Source: Poseidonibacter antarcticus
GTDB lineage: Bacteria > Campylobacterota > Campylobacteria > Campylobacterales > Arcobacteraceae
Reading direction: 5' to 3'
Assembly (NCBI RefSeq): GCF_003667345.1
Contig: NZ_RCWF01000001.1
Coordinates: 186,001 to 250,000 of the forward strand
Length of the DNA: 64,000 nucleotides
The notes below the pieces were generated by a model. It made no database searches and was not told the origin of the DNA. It saw only the letters and a program-made list of their open reading frames with translations. Position numbers and translations under genes: made by a program. Each line of letters opens with the position of its first letter. Positions within the stretch are counted from its first letter, which is position 1. This document shows, piece by piece, positions 26,508 through 35,748 of the stretch.

Positions 26508-28631
26508 ATGGATATAAATAGTATAAAATCAAAACTGCTGATACTTCTTTTTCTCAGTATTTCACTTTCTTTTTTTATTTTAGGTTTTTACAATACAAAA
26601 AATGCCTATGATTCAGAACATAATTTAATTGAACAAAAAGAACTTAATTTATCACAAGAAACATCAAAATATATTAATAGTTATTTAGAATCAAAGATTA
26701 ATATCATTGAAGCTGTTGCAGAAGAAATTCCTACAACAAATCTAAATATAAATAATAAACAAATAGTTCAGAAACTTTTACTTGCAAAAAAAGCAGGGAA
26801 ATTTGTTGATTCATATATTGGATTTGAAAAAAATGGAGATTTACTACTTTCTGATGGGTCGTATTTAAATATTCAAAAAGATAACTTTGATTCAAGAATT
26901 AGACCTTGGTATAAAAAAGCCATTTTACTTGGAAAATCTGGAGCATCAAAACCATATATTGATGTTTCAACTAAGAAACTTGTTGTAACTGTGTTTACAC
27001 CATTAGAAAAAAATGGAAAGTTCATTGGAGTAGTAGGATCTGATATTTTTCTAGATACAGTTGTTAATACAATTTTAGATGTAAAAATTGGAAATACAGG
27101 TTTTGCATTTTTAGTTGATGAAAAAGGAACAATTCTAATTCATAAAAATAAAAAACTTTTAAATAAAAAAAGTGATTTATACAATCATATTAAAACAGAT
27201 AAGAACAGTGATTTTGGTGAAGCACAAGAAAATAATATAGCAAAACTTTTAGCCTATAGTAAAATTCCTATGACTAACTGGTCTTTAGTTATACAGCTTG
27301 ATAAAGAAACTATTTTTGAAGATATTAATGCTGAACTAATAAAAGAAGTAATTTTATATATAATTTTACTTGCGTTAATTCTTTTAATATTATTTTTCTC
27401 TTTATTAAAAATTTTAGCTCCTTTGAAAACTTTAGAAAATGGTCTTTATTCATTCTTTAGTTATTTAAAAGGTGATCAAAAAGAAGTTTCTAAACTTAAT
27501 ATTACAACAAATGATGAATTTGGAAAGATGTCAACTGTAATTAATAAAGAGATTGAATTAGTTAGTAAAAATTTTAATAACGATAAAGAACTAATTGATA
27601 ATGTAAAAAAAGTTGTTAATAGAATTAAAGAAGGGAAACTTGATTGTTATGTTGAAAAAGAAACTTCTAATACATCATTAAATGAATTAAAGAATATCTT
27701 AAATGAAATGATTGAAACAATTGGGAAAGATGTTGATAAAGATATCAATTCAATCTTGGTATCACTTGAACAATATTCAGAATTAAACTTTGTGGAAGAT
27801 ATTAAAAATCCTAGTGGGAAGATAGCTAATGGTTTAAATAACTTGTCTAACATCATTAATAAGATGTTAGCTGAAAATAAATCAAATGGTTTATCACTTG
27901 AAGAAAGTTCAAAAGTATTACTTCAAAATGTAGATATTTTACATAAATCTTCTACTGCTACTGCAGTTTCATTAGAAGAAACAGCAGCTTCAGTTGAAGA
28001 AATAACAGGTACTATTACGAATAATACAAATAGAATATCTCAGATGGCTAAACATTCACAAGATTTATCTACATCAATTAGTAAAGGACAAGACCTAGCT
28101 AATCTAACTGTTATTTCAATGGATGAAATAAATGAACAAACTCAAGCTATTGCTGATGCAATCACAGTAATTGACCAAATTGCATTCCAAACAAATATTC
28201 TTTCACTAAATGCAGCAGTAGAAGCTGCAACAGCTGGTGAAGCTGGCAAAGGTTTTGCAGTAGTTGCAGCTGAAGTACGAAATCTTGCATCAAGAAGTTC
28301 TGAAGCAGCTAAAGAAATAAAGAATTTAGTTGAGCATGCAACGAATAAGACAAATTCTGGCAAAAAAATTGCTGATGATATGATTTTAGGATATACAACA
28401 CTAAATGAAAATCTTATAAAAACAACAGAAGTTATTCAATATATTTCAGATGCTTCAAAAGAGCAAAAAATGAGTATTGAACAAATTAATGATGTAATAA
28501 CTAAACTCGATCAACAAACACAAAAAAATGCTTCTGTTGCAACACAAACTCAACAAATTGCAATAAATACTTCAAGTATTGCAAAAAAAATATTAGATAA
28601 TGTAAATGAAAAGAAGTTTAGAATTAATTAA
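26508..28631 (+). CDS. Methyl-accepting chemotaxis protein with periplasmic Cache domain
   Basis: 707 residues. Membrane helix 1 (about 9-28), a dCache-type sensor (about 35-275; [27 protein letters not shown] and VGSDIFLD are the typical blocks), membrane helix 2 (about 278-302), HAMP-like helices, then the chemoreceptor signalling hairpin with [20 protein letters not shown] and [20 protein letters not shown]. dCache receptors often bind amino or carboxylic acids; the FxxRxRPWY block is compatible with such ligands, but none can be named. A hairpin follows the stop. Monocistronic. Confidence 0.93.
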   Translation: MDINSIKSKLLILLFLSISLSFFILGFYNTKNAYDSEHNLIEQKELNLSQETSKYINSYLESKINIIEAVAEEIPTTNLNINNKQIVQKLLLAKKAGKFVDSYIGFEKNGDLLLSDGSYLNIQKDNFDSRIRPWYKKAILLGKSGASKPYIDVSTKKLVVTVFTPLEKNGKFIGVVGSDIFLDTVVNTILDVKIGNTGFAFLVDEKGTILIHKNKKLLNKKSDLYNHIKTDKNSDFGEAQENNIAKLLAYSKIPMTNWSLVIQLDKETIFEDINAELIKEVILYIILLALILLILFFSLLKILAPLKTLENGLYSFFSYLKGDQKEVSKLNITTNDEFGKMSTVINKEIELVSKNFNNDKELIDNVKKVVNRIKEGKLDCYVEKETSNTSLNELKNILNEMIETIGKDVDKDINSILVSLEQYSELNFVEDIKNPSGKIANGLNNLSNIINKMLAENKSNGLSLEESSKVLLQNVDILHKSSTATAVSLEETAASVEEITGTITNNTNRISQMAKHSQDLSTSISKGQDLANLTVISMDEINEQTQAIADAITVIDQIAFQTNILSLNAAVEAATAGEAGKGFAVVAAEVRNLASRSSEAAKEIKNLVEHATNKTNSGKKIADDMILGYTTLNENLIKTTEVIQYISDASKEQKMSIEQINDVITKLDQQTQKNASVATQTQQIAINTSSIAKKILDNVNEKKFRIN

Positions 28632-28633
28632 AT

Positions 28634-28660
28634 TTAAGTAGAGGTGATTTCTCTACTTAA
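28634..28660 (+). terminator. Hairpin after the Cache chemoreceptor gene
   Basis: TTAAGTAGAG (28634-28643), 7-base loop, CTCTACTTAA (28651-28660): a perfect 10-bp stem just after the stop. The T run expected downstream is weak, so termination is probable rather than certain. Confidence 0.6.
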
Positions 28661-28817
28661 TAACTAATATATAATTTATAAACAACTATAATCTCACTTT
28701 TATTTCATTTGCTTTTAAAAATATACTTTTTACTTCTTCTAATAAAATTCTAACCACAATTCAGTTACTATAATTACCTAAAATAAGCTAATAAAAAAAT
28801 AATTAGGGTATGAATAT

Positions 28818-29225
28818 ATGAAAGTAGTTACAGGAGTTGTAGGTAACGATATACATGTAGTTGCAAATAGACTTATAGATATATCATTACAAGCACGTGG
28901 ATTTGAAGTATTTAACTTAGGTGTTAATACTTATTTAGAAGAGTTCATAGATGCAGTAATCGAAACAAATGCAGATGTTTTATTAATCTCTTCACTAAAT
29001 GGTGAAGCTGAGGGTTGGTGTAGAGAACTTAAAATCTTAAAATCAAAATATAAAAACCTTGATGGTGTTGTATTTATGTTAGGTGGAAACCTAAGTGTTG
29101 GTGAAGGAAATGAAGCAGAAATCGTTCCTAAATTCAAAAATTATGGTTTTGACTTAGTATTTCACCAAGTTGATTTAAATACAGGACTTGATAATCTAGA
29201 AAAATACTTGAAGGAGAAAAGATAA
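28818..29225 (+). CDS. glmS: Glutamate mutase (methylaspartate mutase) sigma subunit
   Basis: 135 residues, the B12-binding subunit of adenosylcobalamin-dependent glutamate mutase (also called MutS/MamA; not the glucosamine synthase of the same symbol). It aligns with the clostridial subunit: VVGNDIHVVANRLID gives the cobalt-ligating His13 and its partner Asp11, then GFEVFNLGV, SSLNGEAEG, and GGNLSVGEGN. The third position of the DxHxxG motif is Ala16 instead of Gly. The first of four genes in one run; the next starts on its last base region (1-base overlap). No cobalamin-riboswitch features are seen in the 186-base leader. Confidence 0.93.
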   Translation: MKVVTGVVGNDIHVVANRLIDISLQARGFEVFNLGVNTYLEEFIDAVIETNADVLLISSLNGEAEGWCRELKILKSKYKNLDGVVFMLGGNLSVGEGNEAEIVPKFKNYGFDLVFHQVDLNTGLDNLEKYLKEKR

Positions 29226-30592
29226 TGAGTTTACTTCAAGAAGAACGAGATATTATTATCCAAAATAAATATGCAGATAACTTTGATTTTGCAGAAATTG
29301 AAGATTTTGTAAGAAATGCTTCAAAAGATTTATTTATTTCACATAACTTTAAAAATACTAATAAAATGCTAGTACAACCTCGTGGCGGTTTTCCTACATA
29401 TCAAAAGCAGTATGATTTATATGAATTTTTTGTAAATGCAAATGTTGATGTACTTCCACTTACAATAGATTCAAATACAAGATTAAATGACTATGCAACA
29501 TCTGCTAAAATGCTAAAACTTTCAGAAGAAAATGAAGTTGATATGTTAAATGGTTATCCTCTTGTAAATCACGGTTATAAAACTACTAGAAAAATGATTA
29601 CTCATTTTAATAAGCCTGTATCACTTAGACATGGAACTCCTGATGCTAGACTTTTAATAGAAACTGCTATTGCTTCTGGAATATTTGAAATTGAAGGTGG
29701 TCCAATTACTTACCTTTTACCCTACTCTAAAAACTTTCCTCTAGATAAGGCTTTTTTATATTGGAAATATGTTGAGCGTGTTTGTGCTAATTATTCAAAA
29801 TTAAATGAACCAATTAATAGAGAATCATTTGGTCCATTAACAGCAACACTTGTTCCTCCTTGTATAACAATTGTAATTCAATTACTTGAAATGCTACTTT
29901 CACTTGAAGAAGGGGTTAAATCATTCTCTGTATCTTTTTCTCAAAGTGGTTCTATGAATCAAGATATTGTAACAGGTGCAGTTATACGAAAAATGGCTAA
30001 GCATTATGCTGAAGAAATTGGCTGTGGTGATGCATCAGTTCATTTAGTTTATCATCAATGGATGGGAGCATTCCCTACAGATAAAAACTTTGCAGAGTGT
30101 TTAATTAATACTTCAACTGTAATTGCTGCTATGGTTGGTGCTGATAAGATTATTACAAAAACTAGAGATGAAGCTTCAGGAATTCCTACAAAAGAATCAA
30201 ATGCAAAAACAGTTGCAAATACTCAATACACGCTTAGAATGCTAAATGGTTTACCAAATATAGTAGACAAAGAAGAAGAAGAAATTTTAACACAAGAAGT
30301 ACAATCTATAATGGAAGCAGTTTTCAATGACCCTGCTGATACATTATGGAGAAAAGTATTTAACTCTATAAAAAATGGAACAATTGATGTTCCTTTCTCT
30401 CCACATATTATTAATCATAATGAAGTAGTAACAGTAAGAGATAAAAATAAGAACATCAGAATTATCAAAAAAGGTAAGTTACCAATTAGTGATCGATGTT
30501 TTGAATATGAAAAAAAACAATGTGATTTAAATAAAGATGCATCATCAATAGTAAATGATATTATCCATGATATAGGAATTATGCAATGGTAG
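29225..30592 (+). CDS. glmE: Glutamate mutase (methylaspartate mutase) epsilon subunit
   Basis: 455 residues, the catalytic TIM-barrel subunit that rearranges L-glutamate to (2S,3S)-3-methylaspartate. Residues known to hold glutamate in the Clostridium cochlearium enzyme have matching counterparts: Arg53 (QPRGG), Arg86 (NTRLND), Arg135 (SLRHGTPDAR), Glu157 (EGGP), Tyr163 and Tyr167. The spacing between them is kept to within one residue, so glutamate is the likely true substrate. LNGYPLVNHGYKTTR is the family signature. AAGGAG lies before the ATG. It overlaps glmL by 7 bases. Confidence 0.95.
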   Translation: MSLLQEERDIIIQNKYADNFDFAEIEDFVRNASKDLFISHNFKNTNKMLVQPRGGFPTYQKQYDLYEFFVNANVDVLPLTIDSNTRLNDYATSAKMLKLSEENEVDMLNGYPLVNHGYKTTRKMITHFNKPVSLRHGTPDARLLIETAIASGIFEIEGGPITYLLPYSKNFPLDKAFLYWKYVERVCANYSKLNEPINRESFGPLTATLVPPCITIVIQLLEMLLSLEEGVKSFSVSFSQSGSMNQDIVTGAVIRKMAKHYAEEIGCGDASVHLVYHQWMGAFPTDKNFAECLINTSTVIAAMVGADKIITKTRDEASGIPTKESNAKTVANTQYTLRMLNGLPNIVDKEEEEILTQEVQSIMEAVFNDPADTLWRKVFNSIKNGTIDVPFSPHIINHNEVVTVRDKNKNIRIIKKGKLPISDRCFEYEKKQCDLNKDASSIVNDIIHDIGIMQW

Positions 30593-31770
30593 AAAATAAA
30601 CTTTTAATAGATATAGGAAGTACATACTTTAAAGTAGCAAGTAATAATAACGTAGAACAATATTTTAGAGATTTCAATAAAGATATTTATGATGATCTAA
30701 TATCAAAATGTTCTAATAAAATAGAAGGTTTCAAAAAAGATGAAGTATTTATTTGCTCATCTGCAAATGGTGGGTTATCTACACTTATTATTGGAGTTAC
30801 CAACTCTTTTTCACTAAAATTTGCTAAAAATATAGCTTATAATTCAGGTATTAATATTATTGATACTGTTTTATACCAAGATATAGAAAAAGCATCAGTT
30901 CCAAGTGATTTAATTGATGTTGTTATAATTGTAGGTGGAATAAATAGTGTAAAAGATATTTTCAAAAAAGATTTATTTGAATATTTAAAAAATATAAATT
31001 ATTCAAATATAGTATTTGCAGGATCTATAAAAGATGCACAATATTTAAGTAATGAACTTGAGAACTTAGTAGTAATTGATAATATAATTGACAATAAGCT
31101 TCATGTAGTTGAAGAACCTTTAAAAGAATACTTAACTAACCTTTATCAAGCTGATATTGTAGGAAAAGAAGATATTAAACATCTTTATGACTTAACATCA
31201 AACCAAATTTATTCGACTCCGTATATTGTAAATAAAACACTACCTATGATTGATTCTAAATTTGCGGCTGTTAATCCTTTTATATTAATAGATATTGGAG
31301 GAGCTACTACAGATATTCATTATTCAAAAGATTTATCTTCTGACAATATTGTAACTTCCAATGAGTATGATAGATTAGTATTTAAAAAACTTGGGGTTTT
31401 TAAATCACGAGAATCACTTATCTTTGCAGCAAAAAATAATGAATTTGTATATGAATTACTAGAACATTTAAAAGTTACAGAAAATATTTTTAATGAAAAT
31501 AATGAAAAAAGTCTTAGAATATTAATGCAACTAGCTATTTTTTTAGTGTTATATAAAGTATCTGAAGTTCATCCTTTATATATTAAGTTGAAATTAGAGC
31601 TATTAAAGTCTGTAGTTTTAACAGGTGGTATTACAAAAGTTTTAACTTTTGATGAAGTTGAAGATATTATTGCATTTTTCTATAAAAAAATATTAAATAG
31701 TGAAGTTCATCCTTCAATTGTCCTAGATTCAAATTATGATATTTGGACTCTTGGAATTACTCAAAAATAA
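30586..31770 (+). CDS. glmL: GlmL/MutL-family ATPase of glutamate mutase
   Basis: 394 residues of the actin/Hsp70-like fold. Phosphate-1 is LLIDIGSTYFK near the N-terminus, and phosphate-2 is LIDIGGATTDIHYS near residue 235. This family is always next to glutamate mutase genes and is thought to reactivate the enzyme by exchanging damaged cobalamin. ATAGGAATT precedes the ATG inside the end of glmE, showing translational coupling. Note the homologue is about 70 residues shorter than clostridial GlmL, probably at loops. Confidence 0.88.
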   Translation: MVENKLLIDIGSTYFKVASNNNVEQYFRDFNKDIYDDLISKCSNKIEGFKKDEVFICSSANGGLSTLIIGVTNSFSLKFAKNIAYNSGINIIDTVLYQDIEKASVPSDLIDVVIIVGGINSVKDIFKKDLFEYLKNINYSNIVFAGSIKDAQYLSNELENLVVIDNIIDNKLHVVEEPLKEYLTNLYQADIVGKEDIKHLYDLTSNQIYSTPYIVNKTLPMIDSKFAAVNPFILIDIGGATTDIHYSKDLSSDNIVTSNEYDRLVFKKLGVFKSRESLIFAAKNNEFVYELLEHLKVTENIFNENNEKSLRILMQLAIFLVLYKVSEVHPLYIKLKLELLKSVVLTGGITKVLTFDEVEDIIAFFYKKILNSEVHPSIVLDSNYDIWTLGITQK

Positions 31771-31780
31771 AGGAAATAAT

Positions 31781-33352
31781 ATGTCAATAAATTGTATAAG
31801 AACATTAATTGAAGAAGCTAATGTAACTCATCCAAATAAAACAGCAATAATATTTGGGCAAGAAAAATTAACTTATAGTGAACTATTTGTCAAAGTTAAT
31901 CAAATTGCTTATTATTTAGATGAATTAAACATGCCAAGTAAAAGTAGAATTGGCGTTTACTCGAATAAAGGATGTGATCAAGTAATTGCTATGCTTGCAA
32001 TTCTTTCAACTGATTATATTCTAGTTCCTTTAACAAAACTTTTAAAACCCGAACAAGTTGAGTATATAATCAATGATTGTAATATTGAGTGTATTATTAC
32101 AGATAAAGTTAAGATTAAATCAATTGAAGAGATTAAATTTACAGGTTCAATTATTTCATATGAAACTACACATAAAGATTTAGCATCTTTTAAAGAAATT
32201 TATAAATACTATAATAAACCTTATAAGTGTAATATTTCAGGTCATCAAAATGCTGCGATTACTTATTCATTTGGAATGAGTGGAAGTCCAAAAGGTATTG
32301 TAATATCACATAGAAATTTTATAGATTCAGCACGTGTTGTATCTCAATATTTACATTTAAAAGAAACTGATATAATTTCTGGATTATTAGTTTTTAATCT
32401 AGATTATGGATTAAATCAAATCTTTTGCTCATTATATAAAAGAGCAACATTAGCATTACATACTTTTGTATTACCTAATGACTTTTTTAATCATATTATC
32501 AATGATAAAATAACAGTTCTACCACTTATGCCTGTTACAATTTCTGATATGTTTGATGAGGAAGAAATTAAACTCCCTAGTAGTGAGCTTTTAAATAATG
32601 TTAGAATTATTACTTCTTCAGGTGGAAATGTTACAAATAAAATGATTAGAGATATTGAGAAATACTTCACTAATGCAAAATTCTACTCAATGCATGGACT
32701 AACAGAAGCTTTTAGATCAACATACTTAGACCCAAGTCAACTAAAAATTAGACCAGATTCAATAGGAAAAGCTATTCCTGATGTTGAACTATATGTAATC
32801 GATGAAGAAGGTAATGAATGCCCTCCAAGAGTTGTGGGTGAATTAATTCATAGAGGTGGATATATTTATCAGGGATATTGGAAGGGTAAAAAAGAAACAA
32901 AAGAAAGATTTAAATCTGCACAAATTCTAAAAAAAATTATTAATCTTGAAGGTGATTTAATTGATGAAATTGTAGTTGCAACAGGAGATTATGTATATAA
33001 AGATGAAGAAGGATATCTTTATTTTGTATCACGTGGTGATAATATGATTAAAACAAGAGGTTTTAGAGTAAGTCCTTATGAAATAGAATCAGTAGTAGCT
33101 CGAAAGATTAAAGAAATTGAACAATGTGCAGTATTTTCAATTGAAAATGAAGATATTGAAGAAGAAATAGTTTTAGTATATACTTCAAAAAATGAGTTAA
33201 GTTCAAAAGAAATTATATTTGAATTAAAAAAACATTTAGCTTCATATATGATCCCATTAAAAATAATCTATAAAAAATCTTTACCACTTATTCCTTGGAA
33301 TAAAAACAAGGTAAATATAGACGAATTAAAAAAAGAATTATTTCTAAAATAA
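31781..33352 (+). CDS. Adenylate-forming acyl/amino-acyl ligase, exosortase-A-ligase-like
   Basis: 523 residues; the ATG at 31781 has AAAGGAAATAAT before it (an earlier in-frame ATG at 31736 lies inside glmL). The AMP-ligase motifs are in order: A3 as SFGMSGSPKGIVISH, A5 as HGLTEAFRSTYL, A7 as TGDYVYKDEEGYLYF, A8 as TRGFRVSPYEIESVV, and a C-terminal NKNKV lysine. HGLTEAFRSTYL, RPDSIGKAIP and FNLDYGLNQ resemble the acyl ligases associated with exosortase A, a group related in plan to VinN, which activates 3-methylaspartate for vicenistatin. Position behind glutamate mutase suggests 3-methylaspartate as substrate. No carrier protein or decarboxylase is adjacent. Substrate is inference. Confidence 0.85.
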   Translation: MSINCIRTLIEEANVTHPNKTAIIFGQEKLTYSELFVKVNQIAYYLDELNMPSKSRIGVYSNKGCDQVIAMLAILSTDYILVPLTKLLKPEQVEYIINDCNIECIITDKVKIKSIEEIKFTGSIISYETTHKDLASFKEIYKYYNKPYKCNISGHQNAAITYSFGMSGSPKGIVISHRNFIDSARVVSQYLHLKETDIISGLLVFNLDYGLNQIFCSLYKRATLALHTFVLPNDFFNHIINDKITVLPLMPVTISDMFDEEEIKLPSSELLNNVRIITSSGGNVTNKMIRDIEKYFTNAKFYSMHGLTEAFRSTYLDPSQLKIRPDSIGKAIPDVELYVIDEEGNECPPRVVGELIHRGGYIYQGYWKGKKETKERFKSAQILKKIINLEGDLIDEIVVATGDYVYKDEEGYLYFVSRGDNMIKTRGFRVSPYEIESVVARKIKEIEQCAVFSIENEDIEEEIVLVYTSKNELSSKEIIFELKKHLASYMIPLKIIYKKSLPLIPWNKNKVNIDELKKELFLK

Positions 33353-33380
33353 TAGCTAGTTAAAACTAGTTATTATTTTA
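33351..33380. terminator. Bidirectional terminator after the glutamate mutase operon
   Basis: AATAGCTAGTT (33351-33361), AAA loop, AACTAGTTATT (33365-33375) with a T-rich tail on the plus side and A-rich sequence on the other. It lies between two convergent genes. Confidence 0.7.
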
Positions 33381-34217
33381 TTCAAATTCTATTTTATTTA
33401 TGCCCTTATTTTTTGCTGTATACACAGCTGAATTTGCTTTTTTTATCATTTCATTAACATTTTTACATTCATTTAAAAATGAAACTCCTATGCTAACAGG
33501 AATAGGAATATTTCTTAAAGGATGATAGATTTTTTTTGATTTAATATCTTCAATTAATTCATTAAGTTTTTCTAGAATATGATTTTTTGTAATAAAACAT
33601 AAAATCAAAAATTTTTCTTCTGTATATCTATAAACTTCACCATTTAAAATTTTTGCATGTTCTTTTAATTTCTGAGATAAATATATTAAACCTTTATCTC
33701 CCACTTCATAAGCAAATTCATCATTTATTCTTCTAAATCTACTTACATCAATAAAAATAACACATAAAAAAGAGGAGTTACTTTGTCTAGAAAAAACTTC
33801 TAGATCGTCTTCCATCTTTCTTCTATTAAATACTTTTGTTAAATGATCTCTATTCATTTCATCTTTTAAAAGTTCTTTCTCTTTTAATAACTCTTCAATT
33901 AAATTATCTTTATAGTTTTCTTCTAAGTTTGTATTTTTTTGTTCGATTACTTTGCCTAAAAAGAATTCAAAGCAATCTTTATGACTAGAATAATCTATTC
34001 TCTTACATTCAATAACTAAAGAAGGATCTTCTTTTGATAATCCATTTGTAATTGTTAAGGTATCAAATTGTCTTATTGAATATTCAATATTATTATCAAC
34101 AATTTTTGGTTCAAGAAGTATTTTTTTCCAATATTTACTATTTGGCTTATTGAAACTAAGTGCCTTTTTTAATAAAATATCTTCAAATAACTCTTTTGAG
34201 ACTGAAAATTTTTGCAT
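33378..34217 (-). CDS. Degenerate GGDEF-domain protein
   Basis: 279 residues. An N-terminal helical domain (1-125) is followed by a GGDEF-fold domain: DHLTKVFNRRKMEDDL, FIDVSRFRRINDEFAYEVGD (the metal/guanine region) and SIGVSFL are well conserved. The active-site loop reads RYTEEKF where RYGGDEF is expected, so the two glycines that bind the substrate are lost and cyclase activity is unlikely. It may bind GTP or c-di-GMP as a sensor or regulate a partner. Convergent with the mutase operon. AAGTAAATAT precedes the ATG, a weak ribosome site. Confidence 0.85.
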   Translation of the reverse strand: MQKFSVSKELFEDILLKKALSFNKPNSKYWKKILLEPKIVDNNIEYSIRQFDTLTITNGLSKEDPSLVIECKRIDYSSHKDCFEFFLGKVIEQKNTNLEENYKDNLIEELLKEKELLKDEMNRDHLTKVFNRRKMEDDLEVFSRQSNSSFLCVIFIDVSRFRRINDEFAYEVGDKGLIYLSQKLKEHAKILNGEVYRYTEEKFLILCFITKNHILEKLNELIEDIKSKKIYHPLRNIPIPVSIGVSFLNECKNVNEMIKKANSAVYTAKNKGINKIEFE

Positions 34218-34397
34218 ATATTTACTTTCTAAAATAGTTTAGTGAAACTATATCAAGTAATTACTTAGCTCTGACTATATAAAAATATTCATCAAAGTTC
34301 AATAATATCTTTAAATTAAAGAAAAAAATATTTTTTTAATAAATAGAATAATAATAAAATGATACAATCATTAAATTTAATTTAGAGGTTACTATTA

Positions 34398-35675
34398 ATG
34401 AAAAAAATCAAAATAATTTCAAATATTCTTTTACTATCAACACTCCTTTTATTCACTGCTTGTTCGCATAAAAACACATTAATACAAGTAAATAAAAGTG
34501 ATTTAGAAAAAACAAGTAATACTGCAAATAATAATTTTATGAATCAAGATAAAGAGACAAATAAACTATTAAAAAAATATTTCACACCATGGAATCAAAA
34601 CAAAGTATCATACTCATTAAGAGAAGCAACATGGGGATTTTCATATAAAAATAAAACAATTTATTTAGAAAATCATAGAAAAGCTAGTAAAGAATGGTTT
34701 GATAAACAAATAGAAAACTCAAATTTTGATAAATACAATAGTGAATTAAAAAAAGCAATTACTATAAAAAACACAAATATTAGAGTTTTACCAACTGATT
34801 CACCAATGTTTTACAATCCAACTAAGCCAGGTGAAGGTTTTCCATTTGATTACAATCAAAACTCATCAATAAAAATAAATACACCTATTTTTATATCGCA
34901 TTATTCAAAAGATAAAGCATGGGCTTATATGCAATCAGGAACTGTTGGAGGATGGATTCATATAAATGATATTGCCTTTGTAGATGAAGAGTTTATAAAT
35001 GAATTTAAAACAAATGATTATAGTGTAGCAGTAGCCGAAAAATTTCCAATTTATGATAATATTTTTAGAGAATACGTAAAAGTAGCTACGATCTTTCCAA
35101 AGTTCCAAGACTATTATATTATCGCAAAAAAAGATTTTAATAATAATGCAATAATCACATATATAAAAATCAATCCTTCATATGTTCAATCTTTACCTAT
35201 AAAATTTAACACAGAAAATAGAATAAAAATAGCAAAAGCACTTCTTGATGAGCCTTATGGTTGGGGTGGATTATTAAATAATAGAGATTGTTCTAGTTTC
35301 ACTCAAGATTATTTCGCTCCATTTGGGAAGTTCTTATCAAGAAATTCAAGAGCTCAAAGTAAAAATGGTACATATCACGACCTTTCAAAATTCTCAAATG
35401 AAAAGAAAAAAGAGTATATAAAGAAAAATGGTGTTCCCTACTCAACTCTTGTATATTTAAGAGGTCATATTATGTTATATATTGGAATTAAAGAAAATGA
35501 ACCTATTGTTATACATAATATGTGGAGTGTAAGACTTAAAAATATATGGGGAGAAAAATACCGTCATATTGTAGGAAAAGCATCAATGACAACACTAGAA
35601 CCAGGAAAAGACTTAAAAGACTTTGATAAAGAAAATAGTATTTTACGTAAAATTCAAGGTATTGTGATTTTATAA
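34398..35675 (+). CDS. NlpC/P60 lipoprotein with SH3 domains
   Basis: 425 residues with a lipoprotein signal (lipobox FTAC at about 20-23). Two SH3-like segments (about 130-260; RVLPTDSPMF, WAYMQSG..GGWIH) precede the NlpC/P60 peptidase: YGWGGLLNNRDCSSFTQDYF holds the catalytic cysteine, RGHIMLYIG the histidine and HNMWSV the third polar residue. Such enzymes cut D-Glu-meso-DAP bonds in peptidoglycan stems. Expected in the periplasm, tethered to the outer membrane. GAGGTTACTATTA precedes the ATG. Upstream 180 bases (34218-34397) show no other gene. Confidence 0.9.
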   Translation: MKKIKIISNILLLSTLLLFTACSHKNTLIQVNKSDLEKTSNTANNNFMNQDKETNKLLKKYFTPWNQNKVSYSLREATWGFSYKNKTIYLENHRKASKEWFDKQIENSNFDKYNSELKKAITIKNTNIRVLPTDSPMFYNPTKPGEGFPFDYNQNSSIKINTPIFISHYSKDKAWAYMQSGTVGGWIHINDIAFVDEEFINEFKTNDYSVAVAEKFPIYDNIFREYVKVATIFPKFQDYYIIAKKDFNNNAIITYIKINPSYVQSLPIKFNTENRIKIAKALLDEPYGWGGLLNNRDCSSFTQDYFAPFGKFLSRNSRAQSKNGTYHDLSKFSNEKKKEYIKKNGVPYSTLVYLRGHIMLYIGIKENEPIVIHNMWSVRLKNIWGEKYRHIVGKASMTTLEPGKDLKDFDKENSILRKIQGIVIL

Positions 35676-35748
35676 ATAGACATAAAATCCCTACAAAATG
35701 ATTTCTATTAGTGCTAAACTAATATATACATAAAAAAAGGGATTTATT

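Noticed and set aside
28632-28817. Possible cobalamin riboswitch in the leader of the B12-dependent glutamate mutase operon
   Set aside because: No B12-box or conserved stem sequences are visible in the 186 bases; only a hairpin belonging to the upstream gene.
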